A stretch of DNA of 46,523 bases from Burkholderia aenigmatica (lineage in GTDB: Bacteria > Pseudomonadota > Gammaproteobacteria > Burkholderiales > Burkholderiaceae): NCBI RefSeq assembly GCF_902499175.1, contig NZ_CABVQC010000072.1, positions 1 through 46,523 of the forward strand. The letters run 5' to 3'. The position numbers and the translations under genes were made by a program. The notes under the pieces were generated by a model. It made no database searches, was not told where the DNA came from, and saw only the letters and a program-made list of their open reading frames with translations. Below, piece after piece: positions 15,266 through 23,984 of this stretch; positions within the stretch are counted from its first letter, which is position 1, and the number at the start of each line of letters is the position of its first letter.

Positions 15266-17851
15266 ATGCTTGAAAACTTTCGTGCTCACGTGGCCGCCCG
15301 CGCCGCGCTCGGTATTCCTCCCCTGCCGCTGACGGCTCAGCAGACCGCCGAACTGGTGGAACTGCTGGCGAACCCGCCTGCCGGCGAAGAGCAGACGCTC
15401 GTCGACCTGATCACCCATCGCGTGCCTGCCGGCGTCGACGAAGCCGCCCGCGTGAAGGCCGGCTTCCTGGCTGCCGTGGCCAAGGGCGAGACCGCCTCCC
15501 CGCTGATCTCGCGCGAACGCGCGACCGAACTGCTCGGCACGATGCTGGGCGGCTACAACATCCAGCCGCTGATCGAGCTGCTGTCCGATGAAGCCGTCGC
15601 AGCCGTGGCCGCCGACGCACTGAAGAAAACCCTGCTGATGTTCGACCAGTTCCATGACGTCAAGGAACTCGCCGACAAGGGCAACGCGCACGCGAAGGCC
15701 GTGCTGCAAAGCTGGGCCGACGCCGAATGGTTCACGAGCCGTCCGGAAGTGCCGCAAAGCCTGACCATCACCGTGTTCAAGGTGACGGGCGAAACCAACA
15801 CCGACGACCTGTCGCCGGCCCCGGACGCCACCACCCGCCCGGACATCCCGATGCACGCACTGGCGATGCTGAAGAACGCACGCCCGGGCATCACGCCGGA
15901 AGAAGACGGCAAGCGCGGCCCGGTCAAGTTCATCGAATCGCTGAAGGAAAAGGGTCACCTGGTCGCCTACGTGGGCGACGTGGTCGGCACCGGCTCCTCG
16001 CGCAAGTCGGCCACCAACTCGGTGCTGTGGTTCACCGGCGAAGACATCCCGTTCGTGCCGAACAAGCGCTTCGGCGGCGTGTGCCTCGGCAGCAAGATCG
16101 CCCCGATCTTCTACAACACGATGGAAGATGCCGGCGCGCTGCCGATCGAGCTCGACGTGTCGCAGATGGAAATGGGCGACGTGGTCGAACTGCGCCCGTA
16201 CGATGGCAAGGCACTGAAGGACGGCAACGTGATCGCCGAATTCCAGGTCAAGTCCGACGTGCTGTTCGACGAAGTGCGCGCCGGCGGCCGCATTCCGCTG
16301 ATCATCGGCCGCGGCCTGACCGCGAAGGCACGTGAAGCGCTGGGCCTCGCGCCGTCGACGCTGTTCCGCCTGCCGCACCAGCCGGCCGACAGCGGCAAGG
16401 GCTTCTCGCTCGCGCAGAAGATGGTCGGCCGCGCATGCGGTCTGCCGGAAGGCCAGGGCGTCCGCCCGGGCACGTACTGCGAACCGAAGATGACCTCGGT
16501 CGGCTCGCAGGACACCACGGGCCCGATGACCCGCGACGAACTGAAGGATCTCGCATGCCTCGGCTTCTCGGCCGATCTCGTGATGCAGTCGTTCTGCCAC
16601 ACCGCCGCTTATCCGAAGCCGGTCGACGTGAAGACGCACCAGACGCTGCCGAACTTCATCAGCACGCGTGGCGGTATCGCGCTGCGCCCGGGCGACGGCG
16701 TGATCCACTCGTGGCTGAACCGCATGCTGCTGCCCGACACCGTCGGCACCGGCGGCGATTCGCACACCCGCTTCCCGATCGGTATCAGCTTCCCGGCAGG
16801 TTCGGGCCTGGTCGCGTTCGCGGCCGCCACCGGCACGATGCCGCTGGACATGCCGGAATCGGTGCTGGTCCGCTTCAAGGGCAAGATGCAGCCGGGCGTC
16901 ACGCTGCGTGACCTCGTCAACGCGATCCCGCTGTACGCGATCAAGCAAGGCATGCTGACGGTCGCCAAGCAAGGCAAGAAGAACATCTTCTCGGGCCGTA
17001 TCCTCGAAATCGAAGGCCTGCCCGACCTGAAGGTCGAGCAAGCGTTCGAGCTGTCGGATGCGTCGGCAGAGCGTTCGGCAGCCGGTTGCTCGGTGCACCT
17101 GAACAAGGAACCGATCATCGAATACCTCAACAGCAACATCACGCTGCTGAAGTGGATGATCGCGCAGGGCTACCAGGATCCGCGCAGCCTGCAGCGCCGT
17201 ATCGAAGCGATGGAACAGTGGCTGGCCGACCCGCAACTGCTGTCGCCGGATGCCGACGCCGAGTACGCGGCCGTCATCGAGATCGACCTCGCCGACATCC
17301 ACGAGCCGATCGTCGCATGCCCGAACGACCCGGACGACGTGAAGACGCTGTCGGACGTCGCAGGCGCGAAGATCGACGAAGTGTTCATCGGCTCGTGCAT
17401 GACCAACATCGGTCACTTCCGTGCAGCGTCGAAGCTGCTCGAAGGCAAGCGCGACATCCCGGTCAAGCTGTGGGTCGCGCCGCCGACCAAGATGGACCAG
17501 AAGCAACTGACCGAAGAAGGCCACTACGGCGTGTTCGGCACGGCTGGTGCGCGTACCGAAATGCCGGGCTGCTCGCTGTGCATGGGTAACCAGGCACAAG
17601 TGCGCGAAGGCGCGACGGTCATGTCGACGTCGACCCGCAACTTCCCGAACCGCCTGGGCAAGAACACGAACGTGTACCTCGGCTCGGCGGAACTGGCAGC
17701 GATCTGCTCGCGTCTGGGCAAGATCCCGACCAAGGAAGAGTACATGGCCGACATGGGCGTGCTCACCGCGAACGGCGACAAGATCTACAAGTACATGAAC
17801 TTCGACCAGATCGAAGACTTCAAGGAAGTGGCCGACACCGTGCAGCTGTAA
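15266..17851 (+). CDS. acnB: aconitate hydratase B (bifunctional aconitase)
   Basis: The 861-residue TCA-cycle enzyme interconverts citrate and isocitrate through a [4Fe-4S] cluster; the AcnB type often also acts on 2-methylisocitrate. Cluster cysteines are visible in IGSCMTNIG and in PGCSLCMGN, followed by the active-site STSTRNFPNR segment. The N-terminal HEAT-like domain (MLENFRAHVAARAALGIPPL) and total length are those of AcnB, not AcnA. Start: ATG after AGCAGG; a longer frame is not needed. It is followed by a strong terminator and stands alone. Confidence 0.98.
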   Translation: MLENFRAHVAARAALGIPPLPLTAQQTAELVELLANPPAGEEQTLVDLITHRVPAGVDEAARVKAGFLAAVAKGETASPLISRERATELLGTMLGGYNIQPLIELLSDEAVAAVAADALKKTLLMFDQFHDVKELADKGNAHAKAVLQSWADAEWFTSRPEVPQSLTITVFKVTGETNTDDLSPAPDATTRPDIPMHALAMLKNARPGITPEEDGKRGPVKFIESLKEKGHLVAYVGDVVGTGSSRKSATNSVLWFTGEDIPFVPNKRFGGVCLGSKIAPIFYNTMEDAGALPIELDVSQMEMGDVVELRPYDGKALKDGNVIAEFQVKSDVLFDEVRAGGRIPLIIGRGLTAKAREALGLAPSTLFRLPHQPADSGKGFSLAQKMVGRACGLPEGQGVRPGTYCEPKMTSVGSQDTTGPMTRDELKDLACLGFSADLVMQSFCHTAAYPKPVDVKTHQTLPNFISTRGGIALRPGDGVIHSWLNRMLLPDTVGTGGDSHTRFPIGISFPAGSGLVAFAAATGTMPLDMPESVLVRFKGKMQPGVTLRDLVNAIPLYAIKQGMLTVAKQGKKNIFSGRILEIEGLPDLKVEQAFELSDASAERSAAGCSVHLNKEPIIEYLNSNITLLKWMIAQGYQDPRSLQRRIEAMEQWLADPQLLSPDADAEYAAVIEIDLADIHEPIVACPNDPDDVKTLSDVAGAKIDEVFIGSCMTNIGHFRAASKLLEGKRDIPVKLWVAPPTKMDQKQLTEEGHYGVFGTAGARTEMPGCSLCMGNQAQVREGATVMSTSTRNFPNRLGKNTNVYLGSAELAAICSRLGKIPTKEEYMADMGVLTANGDKIYKYMNFDQIEDFKEVADTVQL

Positions 17852-17899
17852 GCACGCGCAGCGGGCTGCGACGGGCGGTTGACGTCGCGGCACCACGCA

Positions 17900-17938
17900 A
17901 TGGCGCCGCAGGCTGAATGCCCGCGGCGCCATTTTTTT
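17900..17938 (+). terminator. Rho-independent terminator of acnB
   Basis: Stem ATGGCGCCGC (17900-17909)/GCGGCGCCAT (17923-17932), a perfect 10 bp with a 13-base loop, followed by a run of seven T (17932-17938). Located about 50 bases after the acnB stop. Confidence 0.92.
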
Positions 17939-17968
17939 ATCGGGCGCCGGAGGGCAGCGCCGGCCCGG

Positions 17969-18481
17969 TCACTTGTGAAGCGCGTAAAGCCGCTCGACCA
18001 CGTCGAACGGCAAGCCTTCGTCGTACCCTTCCGCTTCGTCGAGATCGACATACTCGCGGCCGTCGGTCGGCTGCAGCATCAGCGCCGGCACTGGTCGCGC
18101 GACCGGGAGATCGGGATAGTCGTTCGGGCTCGCGCCTTCGTAGTCATGCGGATCGAACCAGATCCCGTGATCGGCGTAATAGCCGTCGGCATAACGCTGC
18201 TCGATTTCACGCACCAGCCGGAACTGGTCCAGTTGATACGACGCGTTGCCCAGGTCGCTTTCGTTCGCGTACTGCACGAACCACGCGGCGCCCAGACTCC
18301 AGTAGATCAGCAGCGCGGTGGCGCGATCGATGTTGCGGTTGTCGAGCAGCCAGCGCAGCGCGCGGCTGTTACCGTCGTAATTGGAGCGCGCGGCGAAGCG
18401 GTGCAATTGCTCGGGCGTCGCGCCCTCGAGCCAGGTGCGGACGATATCCCACGCCTTTTGTTCGATGTCGGAATCATCCAT
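17969..18481 (-). CDS. DUF4274 domain protein
   Basis: A 170-residue acidic cytoplasmic protein. The segment LHRFAARSNYDGNSRALRWL, followed by RNIDRATALLIYW, fits the DUF4274 domain, which carries a conserved 'N-[WY]-D-[DG]-G' core. Members are often found as isolated genes or as immunity-like partners of toxins. No toxin gene is adjacent here. The ATG at 18481 was chosen because it begins the conserved region. Function unknown. Confidence 0.75.
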   Translation of the reverse strand: MDDSDIEQKAWDIVRTWLEGATPEQLHRFAARSNYDGNSRALRWLLDNRNIDRATALLIYWSLGAAWFVQYANESDLGNASYQLDQFRLVREIEQRYADGYYADHGIWFDPHDYEGASPNDYPDLPVARPVPALMLQPTDGREYVDLDEAEGYDEGLPFDVVERLYALHK

Positions 18482-18557
18482 GGATGGCGGCCTCGCGGAA
18501 CGGTGAATGGCGAAAAAGCGTCGAATGACCGCCAATTCTAACGCGGCTTCGCAACCG

Positions 18558-18971
18558 TCACGCGCCCTCGCCGCCCGGCTGGCGGCGGATCACCAGTTCG
18601 TTGAAGCTGGTGTGCGGGTCGGGTTCGCGCGCAAAGCGATGCGCGGGAAGCACGGCAAGCAGGATCTCGGCGGTCGTGCGCACCACGCAGCCGCTGGCCA
18701 CGTGGCCGCCCGACACGCGGCCGACCACATCGGAAACGGACATGTGCAAGTGCGCGCCGTCCGGCGATACCGAGCCGGCCAGCGTCAGGATTTCGAGGTC
18801 GCCGCGCAGTTCGGTCGGCACGTCGGCCCCGGCAAAGCGCAACTGCGCGACGCTCAGGCTGCCGATGCCCTGGATCACGAAGGCTGCGTGCGCGTCGTGC
18901 TGACGCAATGCGTGCTCGATCGACGCGCGCAGGTCGTCGCCGGGGGAAAGACGCAGGGGGTGGGCTTGCAT
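18558..18971 (-). CDS. PPC/DUF296 domain DNA-binding-like protein
   Basis: A 137-residue single-domain protein (MQAHPLRLSPGDDLRASIEH, then HAAFVIQGIGSLSVAQLRFA) with the later GAHLHMSVSD motif. These are hallmarks of the PPC (plants and prokaryotes conserved, DUF296) domain, which forms trimers. In plants it is linked to AT-hook proteins; the bacterial role is unknown. The histidines of HLHMS may bind a metal. A short extension to an ATG at 19007 is possible, but AGGATC upstream favours 18971. Confidence 0.85.
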   Translation of the reverse strand: MQAHPLRLSPGDDLRASIEHALRQHDAHAAFVIQGIGSLSVAQLRFAGADVPTELRGDLEILTLAGSVSPDGAHLHMSVSDVVGRVSGGHVASGCVVRTTAEILLAVLPAHRFAREPDPHTSFNELVIRRQPGGEGA

Positions 18972-19056
18972 GGTCGTGATCCTGTTCGGGGCCGGGATGT
19001 CGACCAAGGGTAAGTTCGTGACGGCAATCCGGCAAGCCCGCCGGTCGCCCGCCCGG

Positions 19057-19440
19057 TCAGAGATCGAGCCGGAGGCACTCGAATTCGACCGCGCCGTCGC
19101 ATGGCAACTCGCCCATGTCGAGCGTGAAGCCGACCACGTCGATCAATCCCTGCTCCCGATCGATGACCCACCCGCATCCGCGGTAGCCGTACGGGTTCCC
19201 GGTTTTCCCGATCCATTGCCGGCTGGCTGCACGTCTTGCGTCGTCGGGCCAATCGTCGAGACAGGCCGCCCGGACCTCGCAGTCGACTGCCGACACCGGC
19301 GTTCGCACGATGTCGTCGACGCGCGCGTCGCCTCCGAACGAGAACACCGTGATCGCGTGTTCGCCGCACCGTAACGTCACCGCCGCGCACTCGCTGTCGG
19401 TTGAATATGGCGCGACGTGCATCACCACCACCTGCTCCAT
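19057..19440 (-). CDS. hypothetical protein
   Basis: A 127-residue protein with normal codon use and a GGAGG ribosome site directly before the ATG. Four or five cysteines are spread through it (ECAAV, RCGEH, DCEVR, GCGWV, ECLRL). The end is rich in beta-strand-like segments (GWVIDREQGLIDVVGFTLDM). I do not recognise a family. It precedes the PPC-domain gene on the same strand with 85 bases between, possibly one unit. Confidence 0.7.
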   Translation of the reverse strand: MEQVVVMHVAPYSTDSECAAVTLRCGEHAITVFSFGGDARVDDIVRTPVSAVDCEVRAACLDDWPDDARRAASRQWIGKTGNPYGYRGCGWVIDREQGLIDVVGFTLDMGELPCDGAVEFECLRLDL

Positions 19441-19712
19441 GTCGTGCCTCCATGCCCCGATGCCGCCGCCGTGTCGTCGGCTGCGCGGATTGCGCTCCGT
19501 CGTCCGTCACCGGCGCCGGTCCCGGGCGCAAGCATACCGTCAGCGACGCGCGCGCGCCGGCTCGCGCCCTCCGGACGAATGCGCGGCGACGCCGTGCGAC
19601 GGCTTCGCGGCAACGGACCAGCGGACCGCGCTGGCACGTTGCACACCGGGCGGCGCAGCCTTCCACTGGCGCCGCCATACCCGCAGCGCACCATCGGTGC
19701 CGGATGCAAGCA

Positions 19713-20735
19713 TCACACGGTGAAACGCTCGCTCGCGAACTGCGCATCGGGCACGCCTGCCGCCATTGCCACGTCCCGTACACCCTGCACGAGCGGGGGC
19801 GGTCCGCACACGTAGAGGTCCGGTGGCGCGCCGACCTGCGCGAGCGCCGCGCGCAACGCATCGACCGGCGTGCCACTGAACCCGGCCCACTCCCCGCCCG
19901 GCCGCCAGACGCACAGATCGACGCGCAACTGCGGCAGGTCCGCTTGCAATCGCGTGAGTTCATCCATCATGAACAGTTCGCTTTCCTGATTGACGCCGAA
20001 GAACAGCCGCGCGTCGACCATCTCCTGAAATTCAGCCATGCGCCGCAGCATCGACAGGATCGGCGCGAGCCCGGTGCCGCCCGCGACGAACCAGCGCGGC
20101 CGCAGGCTGTCCGCGAACAGCCCGAAGCCGCCCATCGGCACGCGCACGGTCAGCGGATCGCCCGGCCGCGCGCGCTCGCGCAGGTAGGTCGAAAACCAGC
20201 CGCCCGGCCGCAGCCGGATCAGGAACTCGAGGCGGCCGTCCCAGTTGCTCGTGTTCGCGAGCGAATACGGGCGGCGCATACCGCTGCCCGGCACCTCGAG
20301 TTCCGCGAACTGGCCCGGCTCGAATTCCGCGGCCGAGCCGAACGCGTCGTCGGGCTCGACCTGCAGCTCGACGCGCATCGTGTCGGCCGCGATCGTCTCG
20401 AGCGCCGCGATCCGCGCGGTGCGCACGGGCACCGGATGCAGCAACACCTTGGTGCGGTCGTACGGCGCGGCGACCCGCAGATCGCCGCGCGGCCGGGTCC
20501 GGCACAACAGGACCACGCCGCGCTGGCCGGCCGGCAGCACGCCGGCACTGTCGGTCGACGTCTCGTACGCGCCGTCGACGACGGTCGCCTGGCACGCGCC
20601 GCAGCTTCCGCGCCGGCATTGCGACGGCAGCGTGATATCGGCCTCGGCCGCTGCCGACAGCAGATCCTGCCCGGCATCGCAGGCGAAGCCGAAGCGCTCG
20701 CCGTCGCGTGTCGTGATCTCGATGCGATAAGTCAT
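19713..20735 (-). CDS. hcr: NADH oxidoreductase with N-terminal 2Fe-2S domain, probable Hcp reductase
   Basis: A 340-residue electron-transfer protein. Residues 1-95 form a plant-type ferredoxin domain with Cys40, Cys45, Cys48 and Cys78. An FAD domain (RRPYSLAN, about residue 153) and an NAD domain (AGGTGLAPILSM; VCGPPPLVQG) follow. It lies 13 bases after hcp, so the likely job is passing electrons from NADH to Hcp. The ferredoxin domain is at the N-terminus, as in BenC/MmoC-type reductases, whereas E. coli Hcr has it at the C-terminus. The Hcr role is inferred from context. Confidence 0.85.
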   Translation of the reverse strand: MTYRIEITTRDGERFGFACDAGQDLLSAAAEADITLPSQCRRGSCGACQATVVDGAYETSTDSAGVLPAGQRGVVLLCRTRPRGDLRVAAPYDRTKVLLHPVPVRTARIAALETIAADTMRVELQVEPDDAFGSAAEFEPGQFAELEVPGSGMRRPYSLANTSNWDGRLEFLIRLRPGGWFSTYLRERARPGDPLTVRVPMGGFGLFADSLRPRWFVAGGTGLAPILSMLRRMAEFQEMVDARLFFGVNQESELFMMDELTRLQADLPQLRVDLCVWRPGGEWAGFSGTPVDALRAALAQVGAPPDLYVCGPPPLVQGVRDVAMAAGVPDAQFASERFTV

Positions 20736-20748
20736 CGAACGATCCCGC

Positions 20749-22416
20749 TCAAGCGGCCTGGCGCGCCAGCGACGCGGCCAGGTCGGTACCGGCGTCGCCG
20801 ATCGGCTGGATGCCGAACTGCTCGACCAGCACCGCCAGCACGCCCGGCGTCACGAAGGCCGGAAGCGTCGGCCCGAGGCGGATGTTGCGCAGGCCGAGCG
20901 CGAGCAGCGTCAGCAGCACGGCGGCCGCCTTTTGCTCGAACCACGAGATCACGAGCGACAGCGGCAGGTCGTTCACCCCGCATTCGAATGCGTCGGCGAG
21001 CGCCGTCGCGATCCGGATCGCCGAGTAGCTGTCGTTGCACTGCCCGAGGTCGAGCAGGCGCGGAATGCCGCCGATATCGCCGAACGCGTGCCGGTTGAAC
21101 CGGTACTTGTTGCAGCCGAGCGTCATCACGACCGTATCGTCCGGCGCCTGCTCCGCGAACTCGGTGTAGTAGTTGCGGCCCGGTGCCGCGCCGTCGCAGC
21201 CGCCGATCAGGAAGAAATGGCGGATCTGTCCGGCCTTGACCGCGTCGATGACCTTGTCCGCGACACCGAGCACCGCATGCCGGCCGAAGCCGACCGTGAT
21301 CGTCTCCTCCGGCGCCGTGGCCGGGAACCCGGGCAGCGCCTGCGCGGCGCGGATCAGCGTCGAGAAATCGTGATGCTCGAGATGGCGCACACCCGGCCAG
21401 CCGACCGGACCCGTCGTGAAGATCCGCTGCCGGTATTGCGGCATCGGTTCGATGATGCAGTTGGACGTCATCAGGATCGGCCCCGGGAAATGCGCGAAGT
21501 CGCTCTGCTGATCCTGCCATGCGCCGCCGTAGTTGCCGGCCAGATGCGGAAACGCCCTCAACACCGGATACGCATGGGCCGGCAGCATCTCGCCGTGCGT
21601 GTACACCTGGATGCCGGTGCCGGCCGTCTGTTCGAGCAGCGCGTGCAGATCGCCGAGATCGTGGCCCGACACGAGGATCGCCTTGCCCGCCACCGGCGAC
21701 ACGCGCACGGCCGTCGGTTGCTGCGCGCCGAAGCGGCCGGTGTTCGCGCTGTCGAGCAGTTCCATGACCGTCAGGTTCAACCGGCCGAGGTCGAGTGCCT
21801 GCGCGAGCAGCGCGTTGACGTCGTCGGGGTCGCGCGCGAGAAACGCGAGCGCCGCCTCGATCCCCTCGTAGATGTCGTCGCGCTCGTAGCCGAGCACCCG
21901 CGCATGATGCGCGTACGCGCACACGCCCTTCAGCCCGTACAGCACCAGCGCGCGCAGGCCGACGATGTCCGCGCCCACCTTGTCGAGCCCGTGGTCCACG
22001 CCGACGCTCTTGGCCTGCTCCAGCAGCCCGGCCAGATCGTCCGCCGGCTGCCACATCGCCGGCCCGTGCTGCGCCGGGACGACCGTGCCCGCCGCCCGCG
22101 CGCTCGCGTCGCATGCGGCCTTCACGCGGTCGCGCATCTGCGCCGCTTCGCGCAACAGCGCGACGAAACGGGCCGCATGGAAGTTCACGTTGGTCAGCGT
22201 CGTGAACATCGCATACAGCACGAACCGGTCGGCATCGCGATCCGGTGCGCCCATCGCACGCGCGATCGCACCGTATTGCGCAATGCCCTTCACTGCATGG
22301 ACCAGCAGATCCTGCAGGTCCGCCGTCGTTGCATCCTTGCCGCAGTTGCCTTTCGCCGATGCACAGCCGGGCCGCGTGCCGGTCCTGTCAGTCTGTTCGC
22401 ATTGATAGCAAAACAC
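20749..22416 (-). CDS. hcp: hybrid-cluster protein (hydroxylamine reductase/NO reductase)
   Basis: A 555-residue protein with the class II N-terminal cluster motif Cys3-x2-Cys6-x11-Cys18-x6-Cys25. Hybrid-cluster ligands lie in conserved segments GCDGAAPGRNYYTEF, TLGCNKYRFN and FECGVNDLPLSLVISWFEQK. Hcp reduces hydroxylamine in vitro and removes NO under anaerobic conditions. The start codon is GTG with AAAGGAGAG just upstream. It is followed by the reductase gene, and its control region has FNR-like and NsrR-like sites, consistent with nitrosative stress during oxygen limitation. Confidence 0.97.
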   Translation of the reverse strand: MFCYQCEQTDRTGTRPGCASAKGNCGKDATTADLQDLLVHAVKGIAQYGAIARAMGAPDRDADRFVLYAMFTTLTNVNFHAARFVALLREAAQMRDRVKAACDASARAAGTVVPAQHGPAMWQPADDLAGLLEQAKSVGVDHGLDKVGADIVGLRALVLYGLKGVCAYAHHARVLGYERDDIYEGIEAALAFLARDPDDVNALLAQALDLGRLNLTVMELLDSANTGRFGAQQPTAVRVSPVAGKAILVSGHDLGDLHALLEQTAGTGIQVYTHGEMLPAHAYPVLRAFPHLAGNYGGAWQDQQSDFAHFPGPILMTSNCIIEPMPQYRQRIFTTGPVGWPGVRHLEHHDFSTLIRAAQALPGFPATAPEETITVGFGRHAVLGVADKVIDAVKAGQIRHFFLIGGCDGAAPGRNYYTEFAEQAPDDTVVMTLGCNKYRFNRHAFGDIGGIPRLLDLGQCNDSYSAIRIATALADAFECGVNDLPLSLVISWFEQKAAAVLLTLLALGLRNIRLGPTLPAFVTPGVLAVLVEQFGIQPIGDAGTDLAASLARQAA

Positions 22417-22506
22417 GGTGCTCTCCTTTCTCGATCATGGGGGCGCGGGTCGGCGCGAGCGACAGCGGAACGCGGGTTCCTGGCTGCCGGGCATCCCGCC
22501 CGCTTC

Positions 22507-22529
22507 AAGATGCGCGTCTTATGCATCTT
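22507..22529 (-). promoter_or_regulatory. NsrR-like operator of hcp-hcr
   Basis: A 23-bp imperfect palindrome, plus-strand arms AAGATGC (22507-22513) and GCATCTT (22523-22529), in the 11-1-11 layout of NsrR sites. It covers about -1 to +22 relative to the start predicted from the FNR-like site, a repressor position that would be relieved by NO. Confidence 0.72.
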
Positions 22530-22534
22530 TTTTC

Positions 22535-22576
22535 ATGATGTTTCGGCACGCGTTTCGCAACCGTGATGCAGATCAA
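22535..22576 (-). promoter_or_regulatory. FNR-type anaerobic promoter of hcp-hcr
   Basis: On the minus strand TTGAT-CTGC-ATCAC (22563-22576) matches the FNR/Anr consensus TTGAT-N4-ATCAA at nine of ten positions. A -10 like CATCAT (22535-22540) puts the start at 22528, so the site centre falls exactly at -41.5, the standard class II activator position. Binding is inferred. Confidence 0.72.
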
Positions 22577-22610
22577 GAAACCGGATGCGCGCAGGTGAGG
22601 CAACTTGTCG

Positions 22611-22838
22611 CTATGACTGCCCGCCGGCTTCGGTCGCGGCTTCATGTTCGTTGTCGGCATCCGCGCCTTCGATGCCCCAGTCGCCGTATCGATACCAGTC
22701 GTCACCGAGCAGCTCGCTCGGGTGCTGCGTACGGCTGGAGCCATTGCCGCAACGCATCGCGTGTGTCGGGCAGTAGTTGTCGCATCCCCAGCAGATCCGC
22801 TCCGGATGCACGGGATGCAGTGGAAATTTCTTGGCCAT
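22611..22838 (-). CDS. DUF3079 domain protein
   Basis: A 75-residue protein opening MAKKFPLHPVHPERICWGCD, with further CPTHAMRCGNGSSRTQHPSE and LLGDDWY, the standard layout of DUF3079. Four cysteines (CWGC, CPTH, RCGN) suggest a zinc or iron-sulfur site. Function is unknown. It lies upstream of hcp on the same strand, but the FNR-like promoter sits between them, so hcp need not depend on its transcript. Confidence 0.85.
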   Translation of the reverse strand: MAKKFPLHPVHPERICWGCDNYCPTHAMRCGNGSSRTQHPSELLGDDWYRYGDWGIEGADADNEHEAATEAGGQS

Positions 22839-23015
22839 GATCTTGTCTTCCCGATGTCGTTTGATCCGCTACCGTTCGACTCTAGCTCACCGGCGCACAC
22901 GGGCCATGCGGCACTCGTTCGCACCGGCGGCGCGGCATCGGCTAGGCACGCGCACACGATTGGTCTAGGCTGCACGGTATTCCGCGGCGCGAGCCGCCAA
23001 CCCGATCCCTGTCCG

Positions 23016-23942
23016 ATGACCACCACTCCGAACCGACGATCCCGCTTGCGCGGCGGCCTGCTGGGCCTGCTGATCGGCGACGCGCTGGGCGTGCCGTATG
23101 AATTCCACGACGCCGAGTCGATTCCGCCGCCCGCCGCGATCGACATGACGCCACCGCCCGGCTTTGCGCGCGCCCACGACGGCGTGCCGCCCGGCACCTG
23201 GAGCGACGACGGCGCGCAGGCGCTCGCGCTGCTCGACGCGCTGTCGGACGACCACGCCCTGAATCTCGACACGTTCGCGCGCAACCTGCAGGACTGGTTT
23301 CATCGCGGCGCCTTCACGCCGGACGGCCGCGTGTTCGACGTCGGCCTGCAGACGCAGCGTGCATTCCACGCGCTGGCGGCCGGCGCGGCGCCAGTTGTTG
23401 CCGGCCCGAACGGCGAGCGCGACAACGGCAACGGCTCGCTGATGCGCTGCTTCCCGGTGGTCATGGTCGCCGCATCGCGCGACGAAGCGATCCGGCTCGC
23501 GTGCAAGCAGAGCGTCGTCACGCACGGCCACGTGCGCTCGCAACTGTGCTGTGCGCTCTATGGCCTGACGGCATGGGGCATCGTCGAAGGCCAGCCCGCG
23601 CCCGATGCCGTGCGCGCGGCCGAAGACGAGTTGCTGGCGCGCTACGCGGGCACCGCCGACGAGAGCGAACTGAAGATCGTGCTCGATGGCCGCTTCGATG
23701 CGCCGCAAGGATCCGGTTACGTGGTCGACAGCTTCTGGTCGTCAATCCATTGCCTGCTGTCGACGGGCAGCTACGAAGACTGCGTGAAGCGCGCGATCGC
23801 ACTCGGCAACGATACGGATACGACAGCGGCCATCGCCGGTAGCCTCGCCGGCGCGCTGTACGGCGAGCACGCGTTGCCCACCCGCTGGGTCGCGGCGCTG
23901 CGCGGGAAAGAACAGGTCGAGGGCTGGCTCGCGAAACCGTGA
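23016..23942 (+). CDS. ADP-ribosylglycohydrolase family protein (DraG-like)
   Basis: A 308-residue protein. The N-terminal GGLLGLLIGDALGVPYEFH, the metal-site motif TWSDDGAQ (Asp64, Asp65) and the C-terminal LGNDTDTTAAIAGSLAGALY are the three hallmarks of this di-metal hydrolase family. Members remove ADP-ribose from arginine, other residues or small molecules. Thr is replaced by Gly in the usual W-[ST]-D-D-T motif. No ADP-ribosyltransferase lies nearby, so the substrate is unknown. The ATG was chosen at the domain start. Confidence 0.92.
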   Translation: MTTTPNRRSRLRGGLLGLLIGDALGVPYEFHDAESIPPPAAIDMTPPPGFARAHDGVPPGTWSDDGAQALALLDALSDDHALNLDTFARNLQDWFHRGAFTPDGRVFDVGLQTQRAFHALAAGAAPVVAGPNGERDNGNGSLMRCFPVVMVAASRDEAIRLACKQSVVTHGHVRSQLCCALYGLTAWGIVEGQPAPDAVRAAEDELLARYAGTADESELKIVLDGRFDAPQGSGYVVDSFWSSIHCLLSTGSYEDCVKRAIALGNDTDTTAAIAGSLAGALYGEHALPTRWVAALRGKEQVEGWLAKP

Positions 23943-23984
23943 GCGTGCCAAGGGAATACGCGGCAAACAGCGGAAGGAGATCTG

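Noticed and set aside
19441..19712. Small open frames between hcr and the unknown gene
   Set aside because: Pro/Arg-rich shadows on both strands, no ribosome sites; nothing convincing in this 272-base gap.
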